The translations under genes were made by a program, and so were the position numbers. The notes below the pieces were generated by a model that ran no database searches, was not told the origin of the DNA, and saw nothing but the letters and a program-made list of their open reading frames with translations. A stretch of 64,000 nt of DNA. Source: Prevotella sp. GTDB taxonomy: Bacteria > Bacteroidota > Bacteroidia > Bacteroidales > Bacteroidaceae. Below, in pieces: positions 50,382 to 58,627 of this stretch. The DNA is taken from contig JAFTFO010000033.1 in the NCBI GenBank assembly GCA_017449495.1, positions 1 to 64,000 on the forward strand. The letters run 5' to 3'. Numbering within the stretch: position 1 is the first letter of the stretch; each line of letters starts with the position of its first letter.

Positions 50382-51700
50382 ATTTGTTCTCCGTTATAAT
50401 ATCTTACTAATTCATGTTTCAGCATGGCCATCAGCCGACATTGTAGCAGGGTGGCCTTCGACTGTAGCAGGGTGGCCGATGTCGTGTGTAGGTCGATGGC
50501 CGTAGAGAGGCCTTCTTCATACTGGCGGCGCGTCAGTTGATAGGCCAGATGGTCGGCCTCCACCTTCTTCTCCATCTGCTCCGCCTGCCTCAGATAGGCG
50601 TTCAGGTCCTGCCAGGCCTCACGACTGAGTTTCTCCAACTCCAACTGTTTCTCCTCGTAGGCCTCGCGGGCCATGCGATAGTTGTTCTTCGCCCTGCGGA
50701 CGCTGGTGACGGTCTGCAGGCGGTTGAAGAGGGGGATGCTCAGCGTGGCGGCTATGTATTCACCCATGTTGTTCCTCATCTGGTCGCTGAAAGGAGCGGC
50801 CGTCTGCGAGTGCAGGGTCTTGTAAAAGGTGGTGCTCAGGCCCGCACTAAGAGAGAGAGCAGGTAAACATTCAGCACGAACCTGGCGCCACTCGTAGAGT
50901 TTGGACTGCATGGAATGGTACTTCATCAGCAGTTCCGGATGAGTTTCCTTAGGGTAAACTGGCAGTTTACTTAGACTAAACTGCCAGTTTAGCTTAGGGA
51001 AACTGTCAGTTCCTGCCGTATAAACTGTGCATTTCATGCTATCAGCGAGAGGGAAACCCATCACCTTTTTCAGTTCAAGCAGGGCTGAAGCAAGCAGATT
51101 CTGCTGGCGTGTCAACTCATAGGCGGCCTCTGCCTGCTGCGCTTCCATCTGTGCAAGGTCGGCTTGGCTCTTGCGGCCCACCTCGACCATCACCTGTGTC
51201 TGGCGCACCAGCAGGTCGGCCTCGCGCTGTTTCTCCTCGGCCATCGCCACCAGTCCTTCGTAGTAGACGCTGTTCACCCAGGCCTGAAGGGTGGTGAGGG
51301 CCGTCTGGTCCTGCTGCTCTCGCAAGGCGCTGCGCCCCATCAGCACGCTGGCCTTGGCGGCTTTCAGGGCATTCAGGCGGCTGAAACCGTCGAACACGGG
51401 CAGCGAGGCGTGTACCGAATAGCCGTTATAGAAGGTGCTGACGTCGGTATAGCCATTGGTCTCTGGGTCGATGGCACGCCCGAAGTTGTACTGCAGGCCG
51501 ACACTCGCGTCGACGGCTGGCAGGAAACTGCCGACGGCACTCAGCCGCGAAGCCTCGTAGTTGTCGAGTTCTAACGAGGCGCGATGTACCTGCGTGTTGT
51601 GCTCTACGGCATATTGCATGCACCTTTGGGCCGACCACTCCTGTGCCTTTATCTGAATGGAACACAGAGATACAATTAAAAAATATCTTAGTCTCATCAT
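50369..51700 (-). CDS. TolC-type outer-membrane efflux protein
   Basis: This is a 443-residue outer-membrane channel with signal peptide (LIVSLCSIQIKA). The two-repeat TolC pattern is visible: ALKAAKASVLMGRSALREQQDQ..., then LFNRLQTVTSVRRAKNNYRMAREAYEEKQLELEKLSREAW. Starts at 51700 or 51697 are preferred because the longer frame lies inside the -7 box. Three near-palindromes AAACTGnCAGTTT (50957-51010) encode an unusual KLNWQFSLSKLPVYPKET segment in the interior loop. It is first gene of tolC-hlyD, divergent from the two-component genes and sharing site E with them. Confidence 0.9.
   Translation of the reverse strand: MMRLRYFLIVSLCSIQIKAQEWSAQRCMQYAVEHNTQVHRASLELDNYEASRLSAVGSFLPAVDASVGLQYNFGRAIDPETNGYTDVSTFYNGYSVHASLPVFDGFSRLNALKAAKASVLMGRSALREQQDQTALTTLQAWVNSVYYEGLVAMAEEKQREADLLVRQTQVMVEVGRKSQADLAQMEAQQAEAAYELTRQQNLLASALLELKKVMGFPLADSMKCTVYTAGTDSFPKLNWQFSLSKLPVYPKETHPELLMKYHSMQSKLYEWRQVRAECLPALSLSAGLSTTFYKTLHSQTAAPFSDQMRNNMGEYIAATLSIPLFNRLQTVTSVRRAKNNYRMAREAYEEKQLELEKLSREAWQDLNAYLRQAEQMEKKVEADHLAYQLTRRQYEEGLSTAIDLHTTSATLLQSKATLLQCRLMAMLKHELVRYYNGEQIWTE
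50955..51012. repeat. Three near-palindromes inside tolC
   Basis: AAACTGGCAGTTT (50957-50969), AAACTGCCAGTTT (50978-50990) and a diverged AAACTGTCAGTTC (~51000-51012) occur about 21 bases apart. The first two are exact reverse complements, so a long stem can form. The tolC frame remains open. Confidence 0.8.
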
Positions 51701-51718
51701 TGTAACGAATTTTTGCTG

Positions 51719-51832
51719 CAAAGTTAGGCGTTTGACGGTAACACAGCAAGGAAATCTGAGGGCTATGAGGCAGATTGTCTAAAAATTAGACACCCTTTTG
51801 TATGAGAATTAGACAGAAAGGTTGTAACTTTG
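51719..51832. promoter_or_regulatory. Regulon site E: divergent tolC-hlyD / two-component promoters
   Basis: CAAAGTTA (51719-51726) is TAACTTTG for tolC. TAACTTTG (51825-51832) faces the response regulator. TGTCTAAAAATTAGACA is at 51776-51792, again 50 bases past the tolC box, and TGTATGAGAATTAGACA at 51799-51815, ending 9 bases before the regulator's box. The CCGCC/GGCGG inverted repeat of sites A-D is absent. The layout predicts activation of tolC and possible repression of the regulator's own promoter. Confidence 0.85.
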
Positions 51833-51846
51833 CACGCAAAAAAGAG

Positions 51847-52374
51847 ATGATGAACAAATACGGCACCATACTGATAGTAGACGATAACACATCGATCCTG
51901 ACAGCCTTGCGCTACTGTCTGGAGGGCACCTTCGAGCGCATCGTAACACTCGACAGGCCTGACGACATCCTGAAGACGATGTCGCAGGAGGACGTCAACC
52001 TCGTGCTGCTCGACATGAACTTCTCGCTTGGCGTGAATAGCGGGCAGGAGGGATTGCTCTGGCTGCGCACCATCCGCAAGCACCACCCTCAGACGCCCGT
52101 AGTGTTGCTGACGGCCTACGCCGACGTGAACTTAGCCGTCAGGGGACTGAAGAGCGGAGCCGCCGACTTTCTCGTGAAACCTTGGGACAATGAAGAACTC
52201 GTCCGTAAGCTGAAAGACGTGCTCGACATGCAAAGCGAAATCGTCACCCTCGACGAGATGGAGGCCGAGCATATCCGCCGTACCCTCGACCACTGTCACG
52301 GCAATCTCTCGAAAGCAGCAGAACTATTGGGCATCACCCGCCAAACGCTCTATAACAAGATGAAACGATTATAA
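51847..52374 (+). CDS. Response regulator, REC-Fis type without AAA+ domain
   Basis: This 175-residue regulator has a receiver with Asp12/Asp13, phospho-acceptor Asp56 (VLLDMN), Thr in LLTAYAD and Lys in FLVKPWDNEE. A C-terminal Fis-type HTH (~144-175, CHGNLSKAAELLGITRQTLYNKMKRL) follows. It lacks the sigma-54 AAA+ domain of NtrC-like relatives, like PrrA/ActR. The -7 boxes of the predicted targets are of the ordinary TAnnTTTG type, which fits an activator acting without sigma-54. The two ATGs at 51847 and 51850 are both usable. It precedes the kinase by 6 bases. Confidence 0.9.
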   Translation: MMNKYGTILIVDDNTSILTALRYCLEGTFERIVTLDRPDDILKTMSQEDVNLVLLDMNFSLGVNSGQEGLLWLRTIRKHHPQTPVVLLTAYADVNLAVRGLKSGAADFLVKPWDNEELVRKLKDVLDMQSEIVTLDEMEAEHIRRTLDHCHGNLSKAAELLGITRQTLYNKMKRL

Positions 52375-52380
52375 CGACAT

Positions 52381-53223
52381 ATGGTATATATTATAATAGG
52401 TATAATCTGTCTGGTAGTGATTGGCATCGTCTGGCTCGTACGCAGACAGCGGTCGCTGAAGGTAAGGGCCCATTTGATGCAGGAGGCTATTCGTAATCAC
52501 GACTTTACCTTCCGTCTGCCTACCAACGGGCTTCTGTCAGGAGAGAGGGCCATGCAACAGACGCTGAACCAACTGGGCGACATCATCCGCCAGCAGGTGA
52601 ACCAGAACGAGGTGGAGTCCTGGGAGCGTCTTACCCGTGTGCTGACTCATGAGATTATGAACGCGACGGCACCAATTGCCAGCATCAGCCAGTCGATGCT
52701 GATACGTGACGATGTCAAGGGGACTGCACTCGAGGACGGCATACAGGCCATCTACGAGACATCGCACCACCTGAGTGAGTTTGTGGCCAATTATCGCAAG
52801 ATGTCGGAACTGGAGCGCCCCGTGTTGGCAGAGGTTTCTCTCCGTACCATGCTCGACGATATCAGCAGGACGTATCCTCAATTGGAATGGGAGATAAACG
52901 TCGATAAAGACTTGGCGGTAAACGCCGATGCCGGCATGTTGCGACAAGTGGTGATGAACTTGGCTAAGAATGCCATAGAGGCTCATGCCAAGAAGATGGT
53001 TGTTGAGCATAGGGGTGATGGGTTATACATCGGCAACGACGGGCTGCCCATTCCTGCTGAGAACAGGCAGTCGCTCTTTGTACCTTTCTTCACGACAAAA
53101 CGCCACGGCAGCGGCATCGGACTGTCACTCTCGCGCCGCATGATGATCCAGCAAGGAGGGTTGCTCGAACTGACCGAGCAACCCCTACAAGGCTGTCATG
53201 TAACCTTTATTCTTACCTTTTAA
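52381..53223 (+). CDS. Sensor histidine kinase, short
   Basis: This 280-residue kinase has one N-terminal TM (3-20) and no sizeable periplasmic sensor. The H box is LTHEIMNATAPIASIS (His90), the N box NLAKNAIEA (~193), the G box IGNDG, the F box FVPFFTTK and the second G box GSGIGLSLS. A missing extracytoplasmic domain suggests sensing within the membrane, for example via the transporter itself, as in BceS-type kinases. It is coupled to the REC-Fis regulator and overlaps the convergent cytochrome-locus gene by 11 bases. Confidence 0.92.
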   Translation: MVYIIIGIICLVVIGIVWLVRRQRSLKVRAHLMQEAIRNHDFTFRLPTNGLLSGERAMQQTLNQLGDIIRQQVNQNEVESWERLTRVLTHEIMNATAPIASISQSMLIRDDVKGTALEDGIQAIYETSHHLSEFVANYRKMSELERPVLAEVSLRTMLDDISRTYPQLEWEINVDKDLAVNADAGMLRQVVMNLAKNAIEAHAKKMVVEHRGDGLYIGNDGLPIPAENRQSLFVPFFTTKRHGSGIGLSLSRRMMIQQGGLLELTEQPLQGCHVTFILTF

Positions 53224-53863
53224 CCCTACTATTCTCCCCTCTTTCTTTTATAATCAAGATAACGACGACTGCGACAATAGGCAGCATAAGAATGACTGAG
53301 AGTGGTATATGGTTCCATAGAATCTCTGCCTCTACACGCCATGAGGGTAGGGGCGCCATGTCGGCAGGGCGTGGCTGGATGAGCTGACCCTTGGTGAGAA
53401 GGATGATGGTACCTACCCGTTCGTCGAGGTCAATGGTGGCTGGACTCTCTCTCACCAGTGCCCGCATCCGCTCTGGAAGGTCTGAGCCCAACGAGTGTAG
53501 CTTGTAGCCGAGGGTGTCGTCGAACAGTTCGGAGAACTTGGCATACTCGCCTTTGATGTTTAACTGCCGCTGAAGGTCTGGGTCGGGGATATGGATCATA
53601 GGCTCGTCTTTCCAGACGTCTGGGCGGAGCATCCAGCCATAGACCACCTGCTCTGGCGAGAGGCCCCGATATGAAGTCTTGCCGTAAACAGACTTCAGGA
53701 AATCACTGGCAAAGGTGGCAAAAGGGCACAGGCGATCTTTCCAGATCACCTGTTCTCGTGCCACCTCGTGTGCCTTCTCTTCGTTGATGGTCTGAATGCT
53801 CCTTGAAGACAGAGGGAGGCAGAAGAATATAAATGAAGATAGAAGAAGATAGAAGAACTTCAT
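53213..53863 (-). CDS. CcsA-like periplasmic domain protein (cytochrome c biogenesis-related)
   Basis: This 216-residue protein has a signal peptide (FFYLLLSSFIFFCLP) and one C-terminal TM (~185-207). The middle part (LCPFATFASDFLKSVYGKTSYRGLSPEQVVYGWML...DEPMI) resembles the periplasmic insert of Bacteroidetes fused ResB/CcsA haem-lyase proteins, but the WWD-bearing membrane domain is absent. It is the last gene of an operon encoding three CxxCH sites, so a chaperone-like role in haem attachment is plausible. Start at 53863 overlaps the stop of the preceding gene (TAATG). Confidence 0.65.
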   Translation of the reverse strand: MKFFYLLLSSFIFFCLPLSSRSIQTINEEKAHEVAREQVIWKDRLCPFATFASDFLKSVYGKTSYRGLSPEQVVYGWMLRPDVWKDEPMIHIPDPDLQRQLNIKGEYAKFSELFDDTLGYKLHSLGSDLPERMRALVRESPATIDLDERVGTIILLTKGQLIQPRPADMAPLPSWRVEAEILWNHIPLSVILMLPIVAVVVILIIKERGENSRVKR

Positions 53864-55011
53864 TAGAATTTTGGCATAGTGGGCAGGTCGACGGCCTTGA
53901 CTGCCATACACTCCATCTCGATGAGCCAGCCTGGACGGCAGACAGGAGCATGGACGATGACGTAGGGCTTGCCGTGGAATCGTTCTTCGTATAGTTCACG
54001 CACCAGTTCGTAGTCGGCCGTGTCGCGGAGATAGACCACCATCTCTGCCACATCGTTGAAGTTACAGTCGGCCTCGGCCAACAGCGCTTCTACATTCTCC
54101 CACATGCGACGAGTCTGCTTGATGATGTCCTTAGGGTACATGATTTCGCCTTTGTTATTGATAGAGGCGGTACCCGAGATAAACACATGACGGCGATCGG
54201 CGTAGTTCACCAGCGTACCCCGCTCAAAGCTCACGCCATAGTCACTCGTGCGGTTCAGGTGAGTGGAGGCATATAGGTAATGTATCTGTTCCTTCTTGAC
54301 ACCCGCAATGGCATAGTTGTCCATCTGCGACAGCACGTTGGGGTCCTGCTGACGGCCTCCGATGCCTGTGGAGGCGATGAAGTGGGTGTGGACGGTCAGT
54401 CCTTGTGTGAAGAAGAACTGGTTGCGGGCTCGCACCACTCCACCATAGTTCAGGTCTACGTCGTTGACGAAGAACCAGGTACGGATGCAGTTGGCCTCCA
54501 GCGTACAGCCTTCTTGGATGAGTTGCATGTTATATTCGTTGAAGAGCAGGCGGGTCTGGTATTCGGAATTGGCTGCCATGTTGTGGGCAGAGCCGTTCCA
54601 GAGGTGACGGAAACCGCCGTGACATACCTCATAGAGTCCGCTCTTGCCGATACCTGTCTGTACATTCGTCATCAGGTATACCCAAAGGGCGATCTTTGTC
54701 CCGTCGAGGGGGGCTTGCTGGATGATGCTCTTGGCACAGTCGGTCACATCGGCCACGATGACGTCATCAGCCTGGTTAGCTGCATCGCTGAGGAAGTAAC
54801 GCTTGAAGACGGCCTGTGCCCCACGGAGTGTCTCGTTAACGAGTTGGTTGTATGCGTTCAAGACGGCTTCTAACTGCTGAGTGTAAGGCAGTCGGCTGGA
54901 GTTTACATGAATCATGACGTGGTATTCGCGTACCTCCGTCTCATTGTCGAAGCTGAAGATCTCAGCAAACGCGTTCTCGAACTGAATGGTTTGTTGTCTA
55001 TTATCTTTCAT
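53863..55011 (-). CDS. RidA/chorismatase-like protein
   Basis: This 382-residue protein has a C-terminal RidA/YjgF-type domain (~260-380: FISGTASINNKGEIMYPKDIIKQTRRMWENVEALL..., VVYLRDTADYELVRELYEERF, YVIVHAPVCRPGWLIEMECMA). An N-terminal region resembles the chorismatase/FkbO-like fold. The family's Arg/Glu site residues are present in CRPGWLIEME. The function is not known; it may handle reactive enamine or quinone-related intermediates. ATG 55011 (MKDNRQQTIQF) fits the 20-base gap from the cytochrome gene better than the longer frame. Confidence 0.78.
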   Translation of the reverse strand: MKDNRQQTIQFENAFAEIFSFDNETEVREYHVMIHVNSSRLPYTQQLEAVLNAYNQLVNETLRGAQAVFKRYFLSDAANQADDVIVADVTDCAKSIIQQAPLDGTKIALWVYLMTNVQTGIGKSGLYEVCHGGFRHLWNGSAHNMAANSEYQTRLLFNEYNMQLIQEGCTLEANCIRTWFFVNDVDLNYGGVVRARNQFFFTQGLTVHTHFIASTGIGGRQQDPNVLSQMDNYAIAGVKKEQIHYLYASTHLNRTSDYGVSFERGTLVNYADRRHVFISGTASINNKGEIMYPKDIIKQTRRMWENVEALLAEADCNFNDVAEMVVYLRDTADYELVRELYEERFHGKPYVIVHAPVCRPGWLIEMECMAVKAVDLPTMPKF

Positions 55012-55030
55012 GTTTTTGTTCTTTCTTTTT

Positions 55031-55750
55031 TCAATCTTCCTTTGCACCGTGATTAATCCAGCTGTCAATGAGCGGCAGGATGCTTTGCTCGTTTTTCTCC
55101 GACACAAGGTCGCGGTGTGTCATGGAGATGCCCTCTACCACCTCCTGATGGAGGATGGTGTGCAGCAGACTGCCTTCGGCATCGCCAGGCTCCACCATAT
55201 TGATACCCTCGATCTTCGTGGAGGGCTTGCCTACCAGTGCCTGAAAACTCTGCCCTTCTGTCAGGTAAAGTCCTGCAGCGGCACGATTACTGGCTCCGTG
55301 ACAGTTGGCGCAGGTGGTATTGAAATAGCTCTGCTGGATAGCGTTGAACATGCTGACATTGACAGTTCCAACTTCCATATACATCGTATCGCGTGTCTGC
55401 TCAAGTTCCATCTCAGAGAATGTCATCACATGACGACGCAGACGGTCGAGAACACAGAGTTGCACATGACTGACATTGTCGTTAATACCTGAAAGGACAA
55501 TGCTCATAGCGCCGCCGGCATCCTTGGAGATAGCCTTGGAGATGATGGCATAGTCGTCCGTCCCGTCAAAGCCGGCGATGGCCACGTTATATTCGTCTGG
55601 CCAGTTCTCAAGACCCGCCAGTGTCCCCGTCAGTTTCACCACGCGCCCTTCCTTGAACGATACGACCTTTTCAGGGATGCGACCGTCGTCGCAGGCACTG
55701 AATCCAAGAGCCGTCAGTCCTAAAAGAGTTGCAAAAATTGTCTGTTTCAT
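55031..55750 (-). CDS. Cytochrome c lipoprotein, single CxxCH
   Basis: This 239-residue lipoprotein (lipobox FSAC) has one haem c motif CANCH (about residue 150), with a distal Met candidate in SMTHRDLVSEK near the C-terminus. The N-terminal ~120 residues form a beta-rich domain of unknown type. It resembles cytochrome c-type lipoproteins found with imelysin/DUF1111 genes. The start at 55750 is chosen because the longer frame adds basic residues ahead of the signal peptide. It follows the porin gene closely. Confidence 0.85.
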   Translation of the reverse strand: MKQTIFATLLGLTALGFSACDDGRIPEKVVSFKEGRVVKLTGTLAGLENWPDEYNVAIAGFDGTDDYAIISKAISKDAGGAMSIVLSGINDNVSHVQLCVLDRLRRHVMTFSEMELEQTRDTMYMEVGTVNVSMFNAIQQSYFNTTCANCHGASNRAAAGLYLTEGQSFQALVGKPSTKIEGINMVEPGDAEGSLLHTILHQEVVEGISMTHRDLVSEKNEQSILPLIDSWINHGAKED

Positions 55751-55769
55751 TGAAATACGGGTTTGACGT

Positions 55770-57029
55770 TTAGAAGGCATATTGCAGCATGAGCTGTGCC
55801 GTGTGGGTACAGATGCCCAGGTCGTCGAGGTCGCGGTCCAGTTGTGTGTCGTGACCTGTGCGGCCGATGTACTGGTACATGGCAGAGAGCTTAATATTTG
55901 TCTTGGGCACGAAGTAGTTCACACTGGCTGCTGGCATGTTCAGGATACCGTCCTTGCTTGAGCCATTGCGGTCGTAGAGGTCATAGCGGAGTCCGATCTG
56001 CCATTGTGGGTGAACGAAGTAGCCCACTTGTGCATAGCCACCCCAGTAGTTGAAGGTGTCATCAATCTTCTGACGGTCAGTGAAGCCAATGTGCATATAA
56101 TAGGCCTCCAGCCCCACGTACCAACGGTCTTTCAACATGGCGAACTCGAAGCCGGCGCGGAAGTCGTTGGTAGATTCACTCTCGGCCTCATTGTTGAAGT
56201 TAGCACTCACACCGAAGAGCATCTTGTCTTCATGGAGCAACTTTGGGTTACCCTGCGTCATCGGCATGGCGCCTTTCGGCTGATAGGTCAGGCGACCTGC
56301 ATACAACAGCGAGGGCAGATGGTTGTCGTCGCTCAGTCCCTTGGTGGCTCCGTTCTGGGCAGAGCCCGTACCATTCCAGAGTCCTACTTCATAACCGAAC
56401 TTGTTGGCGATGAATCCGTGAACCTCTACACCGAGGTCGAAGCCTGTCCCAATGCCTGGTGTAACGGCGTTGAGCGAGTAAGGCAGGATAGCCTGTGCTG
56501 TCAGCGAGGTAGGAAGACTGGAGAAAAGTGTCTCTCCCAAAGTCGTCAGATAAGCATGCGTGAACGGTGTCTTGAATTTACCGACTCTGAAGCGCAACTC
56601 AGGACTGGCGGCGTAGTCAATCCAAGCCTGCTGTAGGATGTTACCACCAGAAGCAGCCGCATTGATACAGACGTTATAGTCGATTTTACCAAAGGCCTTA
56701 CCAGTGAAGCCAATGATGGCATAGGGCATGGCAAAACCTGAGTTGGCAACATTGTCCTGATTGTAAGCCTTGTCGAGACCCTCATCGTCATAATACTTGT
56801 AGCTGAGGGTACTCTGCATATAGAGATAAGGCTTAAAAACAAAGCTGCCGTCGTTAGACTGGAGGGTGAAGCCTCGGTCGTCGGCAATAGGGATCACGCC
56901 GTTGTCCATGTTCAACTTACTGGCTTCGGTCTGCTCAGCGACCTCAGACACGGTTACTTCTGTCTCAGCAAATGTGGTGGCTGAGAGGATGGTTGCCATG
57001 AGGATGGCATATATTCTATTATGTTTCAT
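55770..57029 (-). CDS. Porin, phosphate-selective/OprP-like
   Basis: This is a 419-residue outer-membrane beta-barrel protein with signal peptide (MATILSATTFA). It has alternating amphipathic strands, the FRVGKFKTPFTHAYLTT segment of OprO/P-like porins and a C-terminal aromatic end (LMLQYAF). It probably passes small solutes for the redox proteins in the operon. It follows the di-haem gene by 43 bases. Confidence 0.85.
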   Translation of the reverse strand: MKHNRIYAILMATILSATTFAETEVTVSEVAEQTEASKLNMDNGVIPIADDRGFTLQSNDGSFVFKPYLYMQSTLSYKYYDDEGLDKAYNQDNVANSGFAMPYAIIGFTGKAFGKIDYNVCINAAASGGNILQQAWIDYAASPELRFRVGKFKTPFTHAYLTTLGETLFSSLPTSLTAQAILPYSLNAVTPGIGTGFDLGVEVHGFIANKFGYEVGLWNGTGSAQNGATKGLSDDNHLPSLLYAGRLTYQPKGAMPMTQGNPKLLHEDKMLFGVSANFNNEAESESTNDFRAGFEFAMLKDRWYVGLEAYYMHIGFTDRQKIDDTFNYWGGYAQVGYFVHPQWQIGLRYDLYDRNGSSKDGILNMPAASVNYFVPKTNIKLSAMYQYIGRTGHDTQLDRDLDDLGICTHTAQLMLQYAF

Positions 57030-57072
57030 CTTTTTTTGTCTTTTATATTTTTACCTTCTTACTTTTTTACCT

Positions 57073-58527
57073 TTACAACGACCATAGGAATTGTACGAGC
57101 TGGTCGCGCTCTTTCTTGTTCATGTTCTTGAACTTGTTCTTCGAGGCCTCTCCCTCACCGCCGTGCCACATGATGGCCTCGACGAAGTTGCGGGCTCGTC
57201 CGTCGTGCAGGAAGTAGGTGTGTCCGTTTACTTTCTTCTGCAGTCCGACACCCCAGAGCGGTGTAGTGCGCCATTCGTTGCCGCGGGCCAGTCCGCTGAC
57301 GAAGTTATCGTTCAAACCAACACCCATGATCTCTGATCCCATGTCGTGGAGCAGGTAGTCAGAGTAGGGGTGTATGGTCTGGCTGCCAAGCCATGGCAAG
57401 TTGGTGCCTGCAAGGAGGGTAGAGCCACGAGGCTTGGTGTGCAGGGTGGTGACATGGCAGAGGTGACAGCCAGCCTGATAGAACAGTTGCTCACCAGCCT
57501 TGACGTCGGGATCGTTGATATTCCGGCGTGCAGGCACAGCCAGAGCCTGCATATAGAGATCCACACACTCCATATCCTCTGTCGGCACATCAAGCAAATC
57601 ATAGGAGAGTCCCATCATGGAGCCTTCTTCCATTTGGCGTTGTCCCTCACAGATCTCTTCTGGATAGCGGCTGTTGGTCATACCCATATCGCTGCTAAAG
57701 CCCAGTTCTACGGTGAGATCAGCATGGTGGGCCTTGTTGCCTGAGAGTCCCAACTGTAGTTTGCCGCGCTCGGTGATGTAGTTGCATCGCCCGCTGATGC
57801 CCCATTCCGGGTAGTTGCTTTGGCGAGCTAATGCCTCAATCTCATTGGGGTCGATGGCCATCATCTGTCCCATACCGACATGTCTCAACGGGACACGTAC
57901 CGTACAGAACAGGTCTTCGGGCTTGACAGAGTCGGTATACCATTCCGTGACCGTCCACTTGGGTACGCAGAGCGTATACTCTTCACCGTCGGGGAAATGA
58001 TAGGTCATAGAGTCGATCTTCACTTTTAGTTTGCCTTCTGGTCGCACCCCATAGATGGCCTGGTCGTGGATCACGCGGCCGTAGTTGGGAAAGAAGGTGC
58101 CGTTCTTGCGGGTGATGTAGATTAGCGAGGCCGTAAAGCCGTAAGGGCCGGAACCGTCATTACTACCTTGTTTGAAACTGGTCCAGTAGGTTGGCTCTGT
58201 ACGTCCGGCATTGCGGTGGCAACTGCCACAGCTGTAACCAGCATAGACAGGACCGAGGCCACCGCCGTGACCATTTTCGTTAGAGCTTTTCACATTGTCA
58301 TACAGACGGTCGCCTTTATTGAATCGTAGGTCGTAGGAACCTGACAGCCACCGTGCCCCCTGGTCATAGGCCACCGACGAGTTGTAGAATCCGGTAGCCG
58401 TTCCTGCCGAGAGTGCATAGCCCGACGGAATCTCGATATCGTCTACATCGAGTTGGTCGTCGTCTTCGCAGCCAGACAGCGTGAAAAGTCCTGTGATGAA
58501 TAGTGAAATACTAAAGTATTTGTTCAT
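57073..58527 (-). CDS. Di-haem DUF1111 thiol-oxidoreductase-like lipoprotein
   Basis: This 484-residue lipoprotein (lipobox LSGC) matches the DUF1111 di-haem family. The haem motifs are CGSCH (N-terminal third) and CHLCH (C-terminal half), with GHGGGLGPVYAGYSC and FLHDGRARNFVEAIMWHGGEGE family segments. Related genes accompany imelysin genes in Pseudomonas and elsewhere. A MauG-like electron-transfer or oxidation role is likely, but no substrate is proven. The ATG at 58527 is used (MNKYFSISLF) because it starts the signal peptide. A 100-base gap separates it from imelysin upstream. Confidence 0.9.
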   Translation of the reverse strand: MNKYFSISLFITGLFTLSGCEDDDQLDVDDIEIPSGYALSAGTATGFYNSSVAYDQGARWLSGSYDLRFNKGDRLYDNVKSSNENGHGGGLGPVYAGYSCGSCHRNAGRTEPTYWTSFKQGSNDGSGPYGFTASLIYITRKNGTFFPNYGRVIHDQAIYGVRPEGKLKVKIDSMTYHFPDGEEYTLCVPKWTVTEWYTDSVKPEDLFCTVRVPLRHVGMGQMMAIDPNEIEALARQSNYPEWGISGRCNYITERGKLQLGLSGNKAHHADLTVELGFSSDMGMTNSRYPEEICEGQRQMEEGSMMGLSYDLLDVPTEDMECVDLYMQALAVPARRNINDPDVKAGEQLFYQAGCHLCHVTTLHTKPRGSTLLAGTNLPWLGSQTIHPYSDYLLHDMGSEIMGVGLNDNFVSGLARGNEWRTTPLWGVGLQKKVNGHTYFLHDGRARNFVEAIMWHGGEGEASKNKFKNMNKKERDQLVQFLWSL

Positions 58528-58627
58528 AAAAAGGATGAGTTTTCTCAATATTGTTCTTTTAACCACAATAGCGAAGGCAGGATTTGGGGTCCTGTCTCCG
58601 CTCTTGCGCTATTTTAATTTGTTCTGC

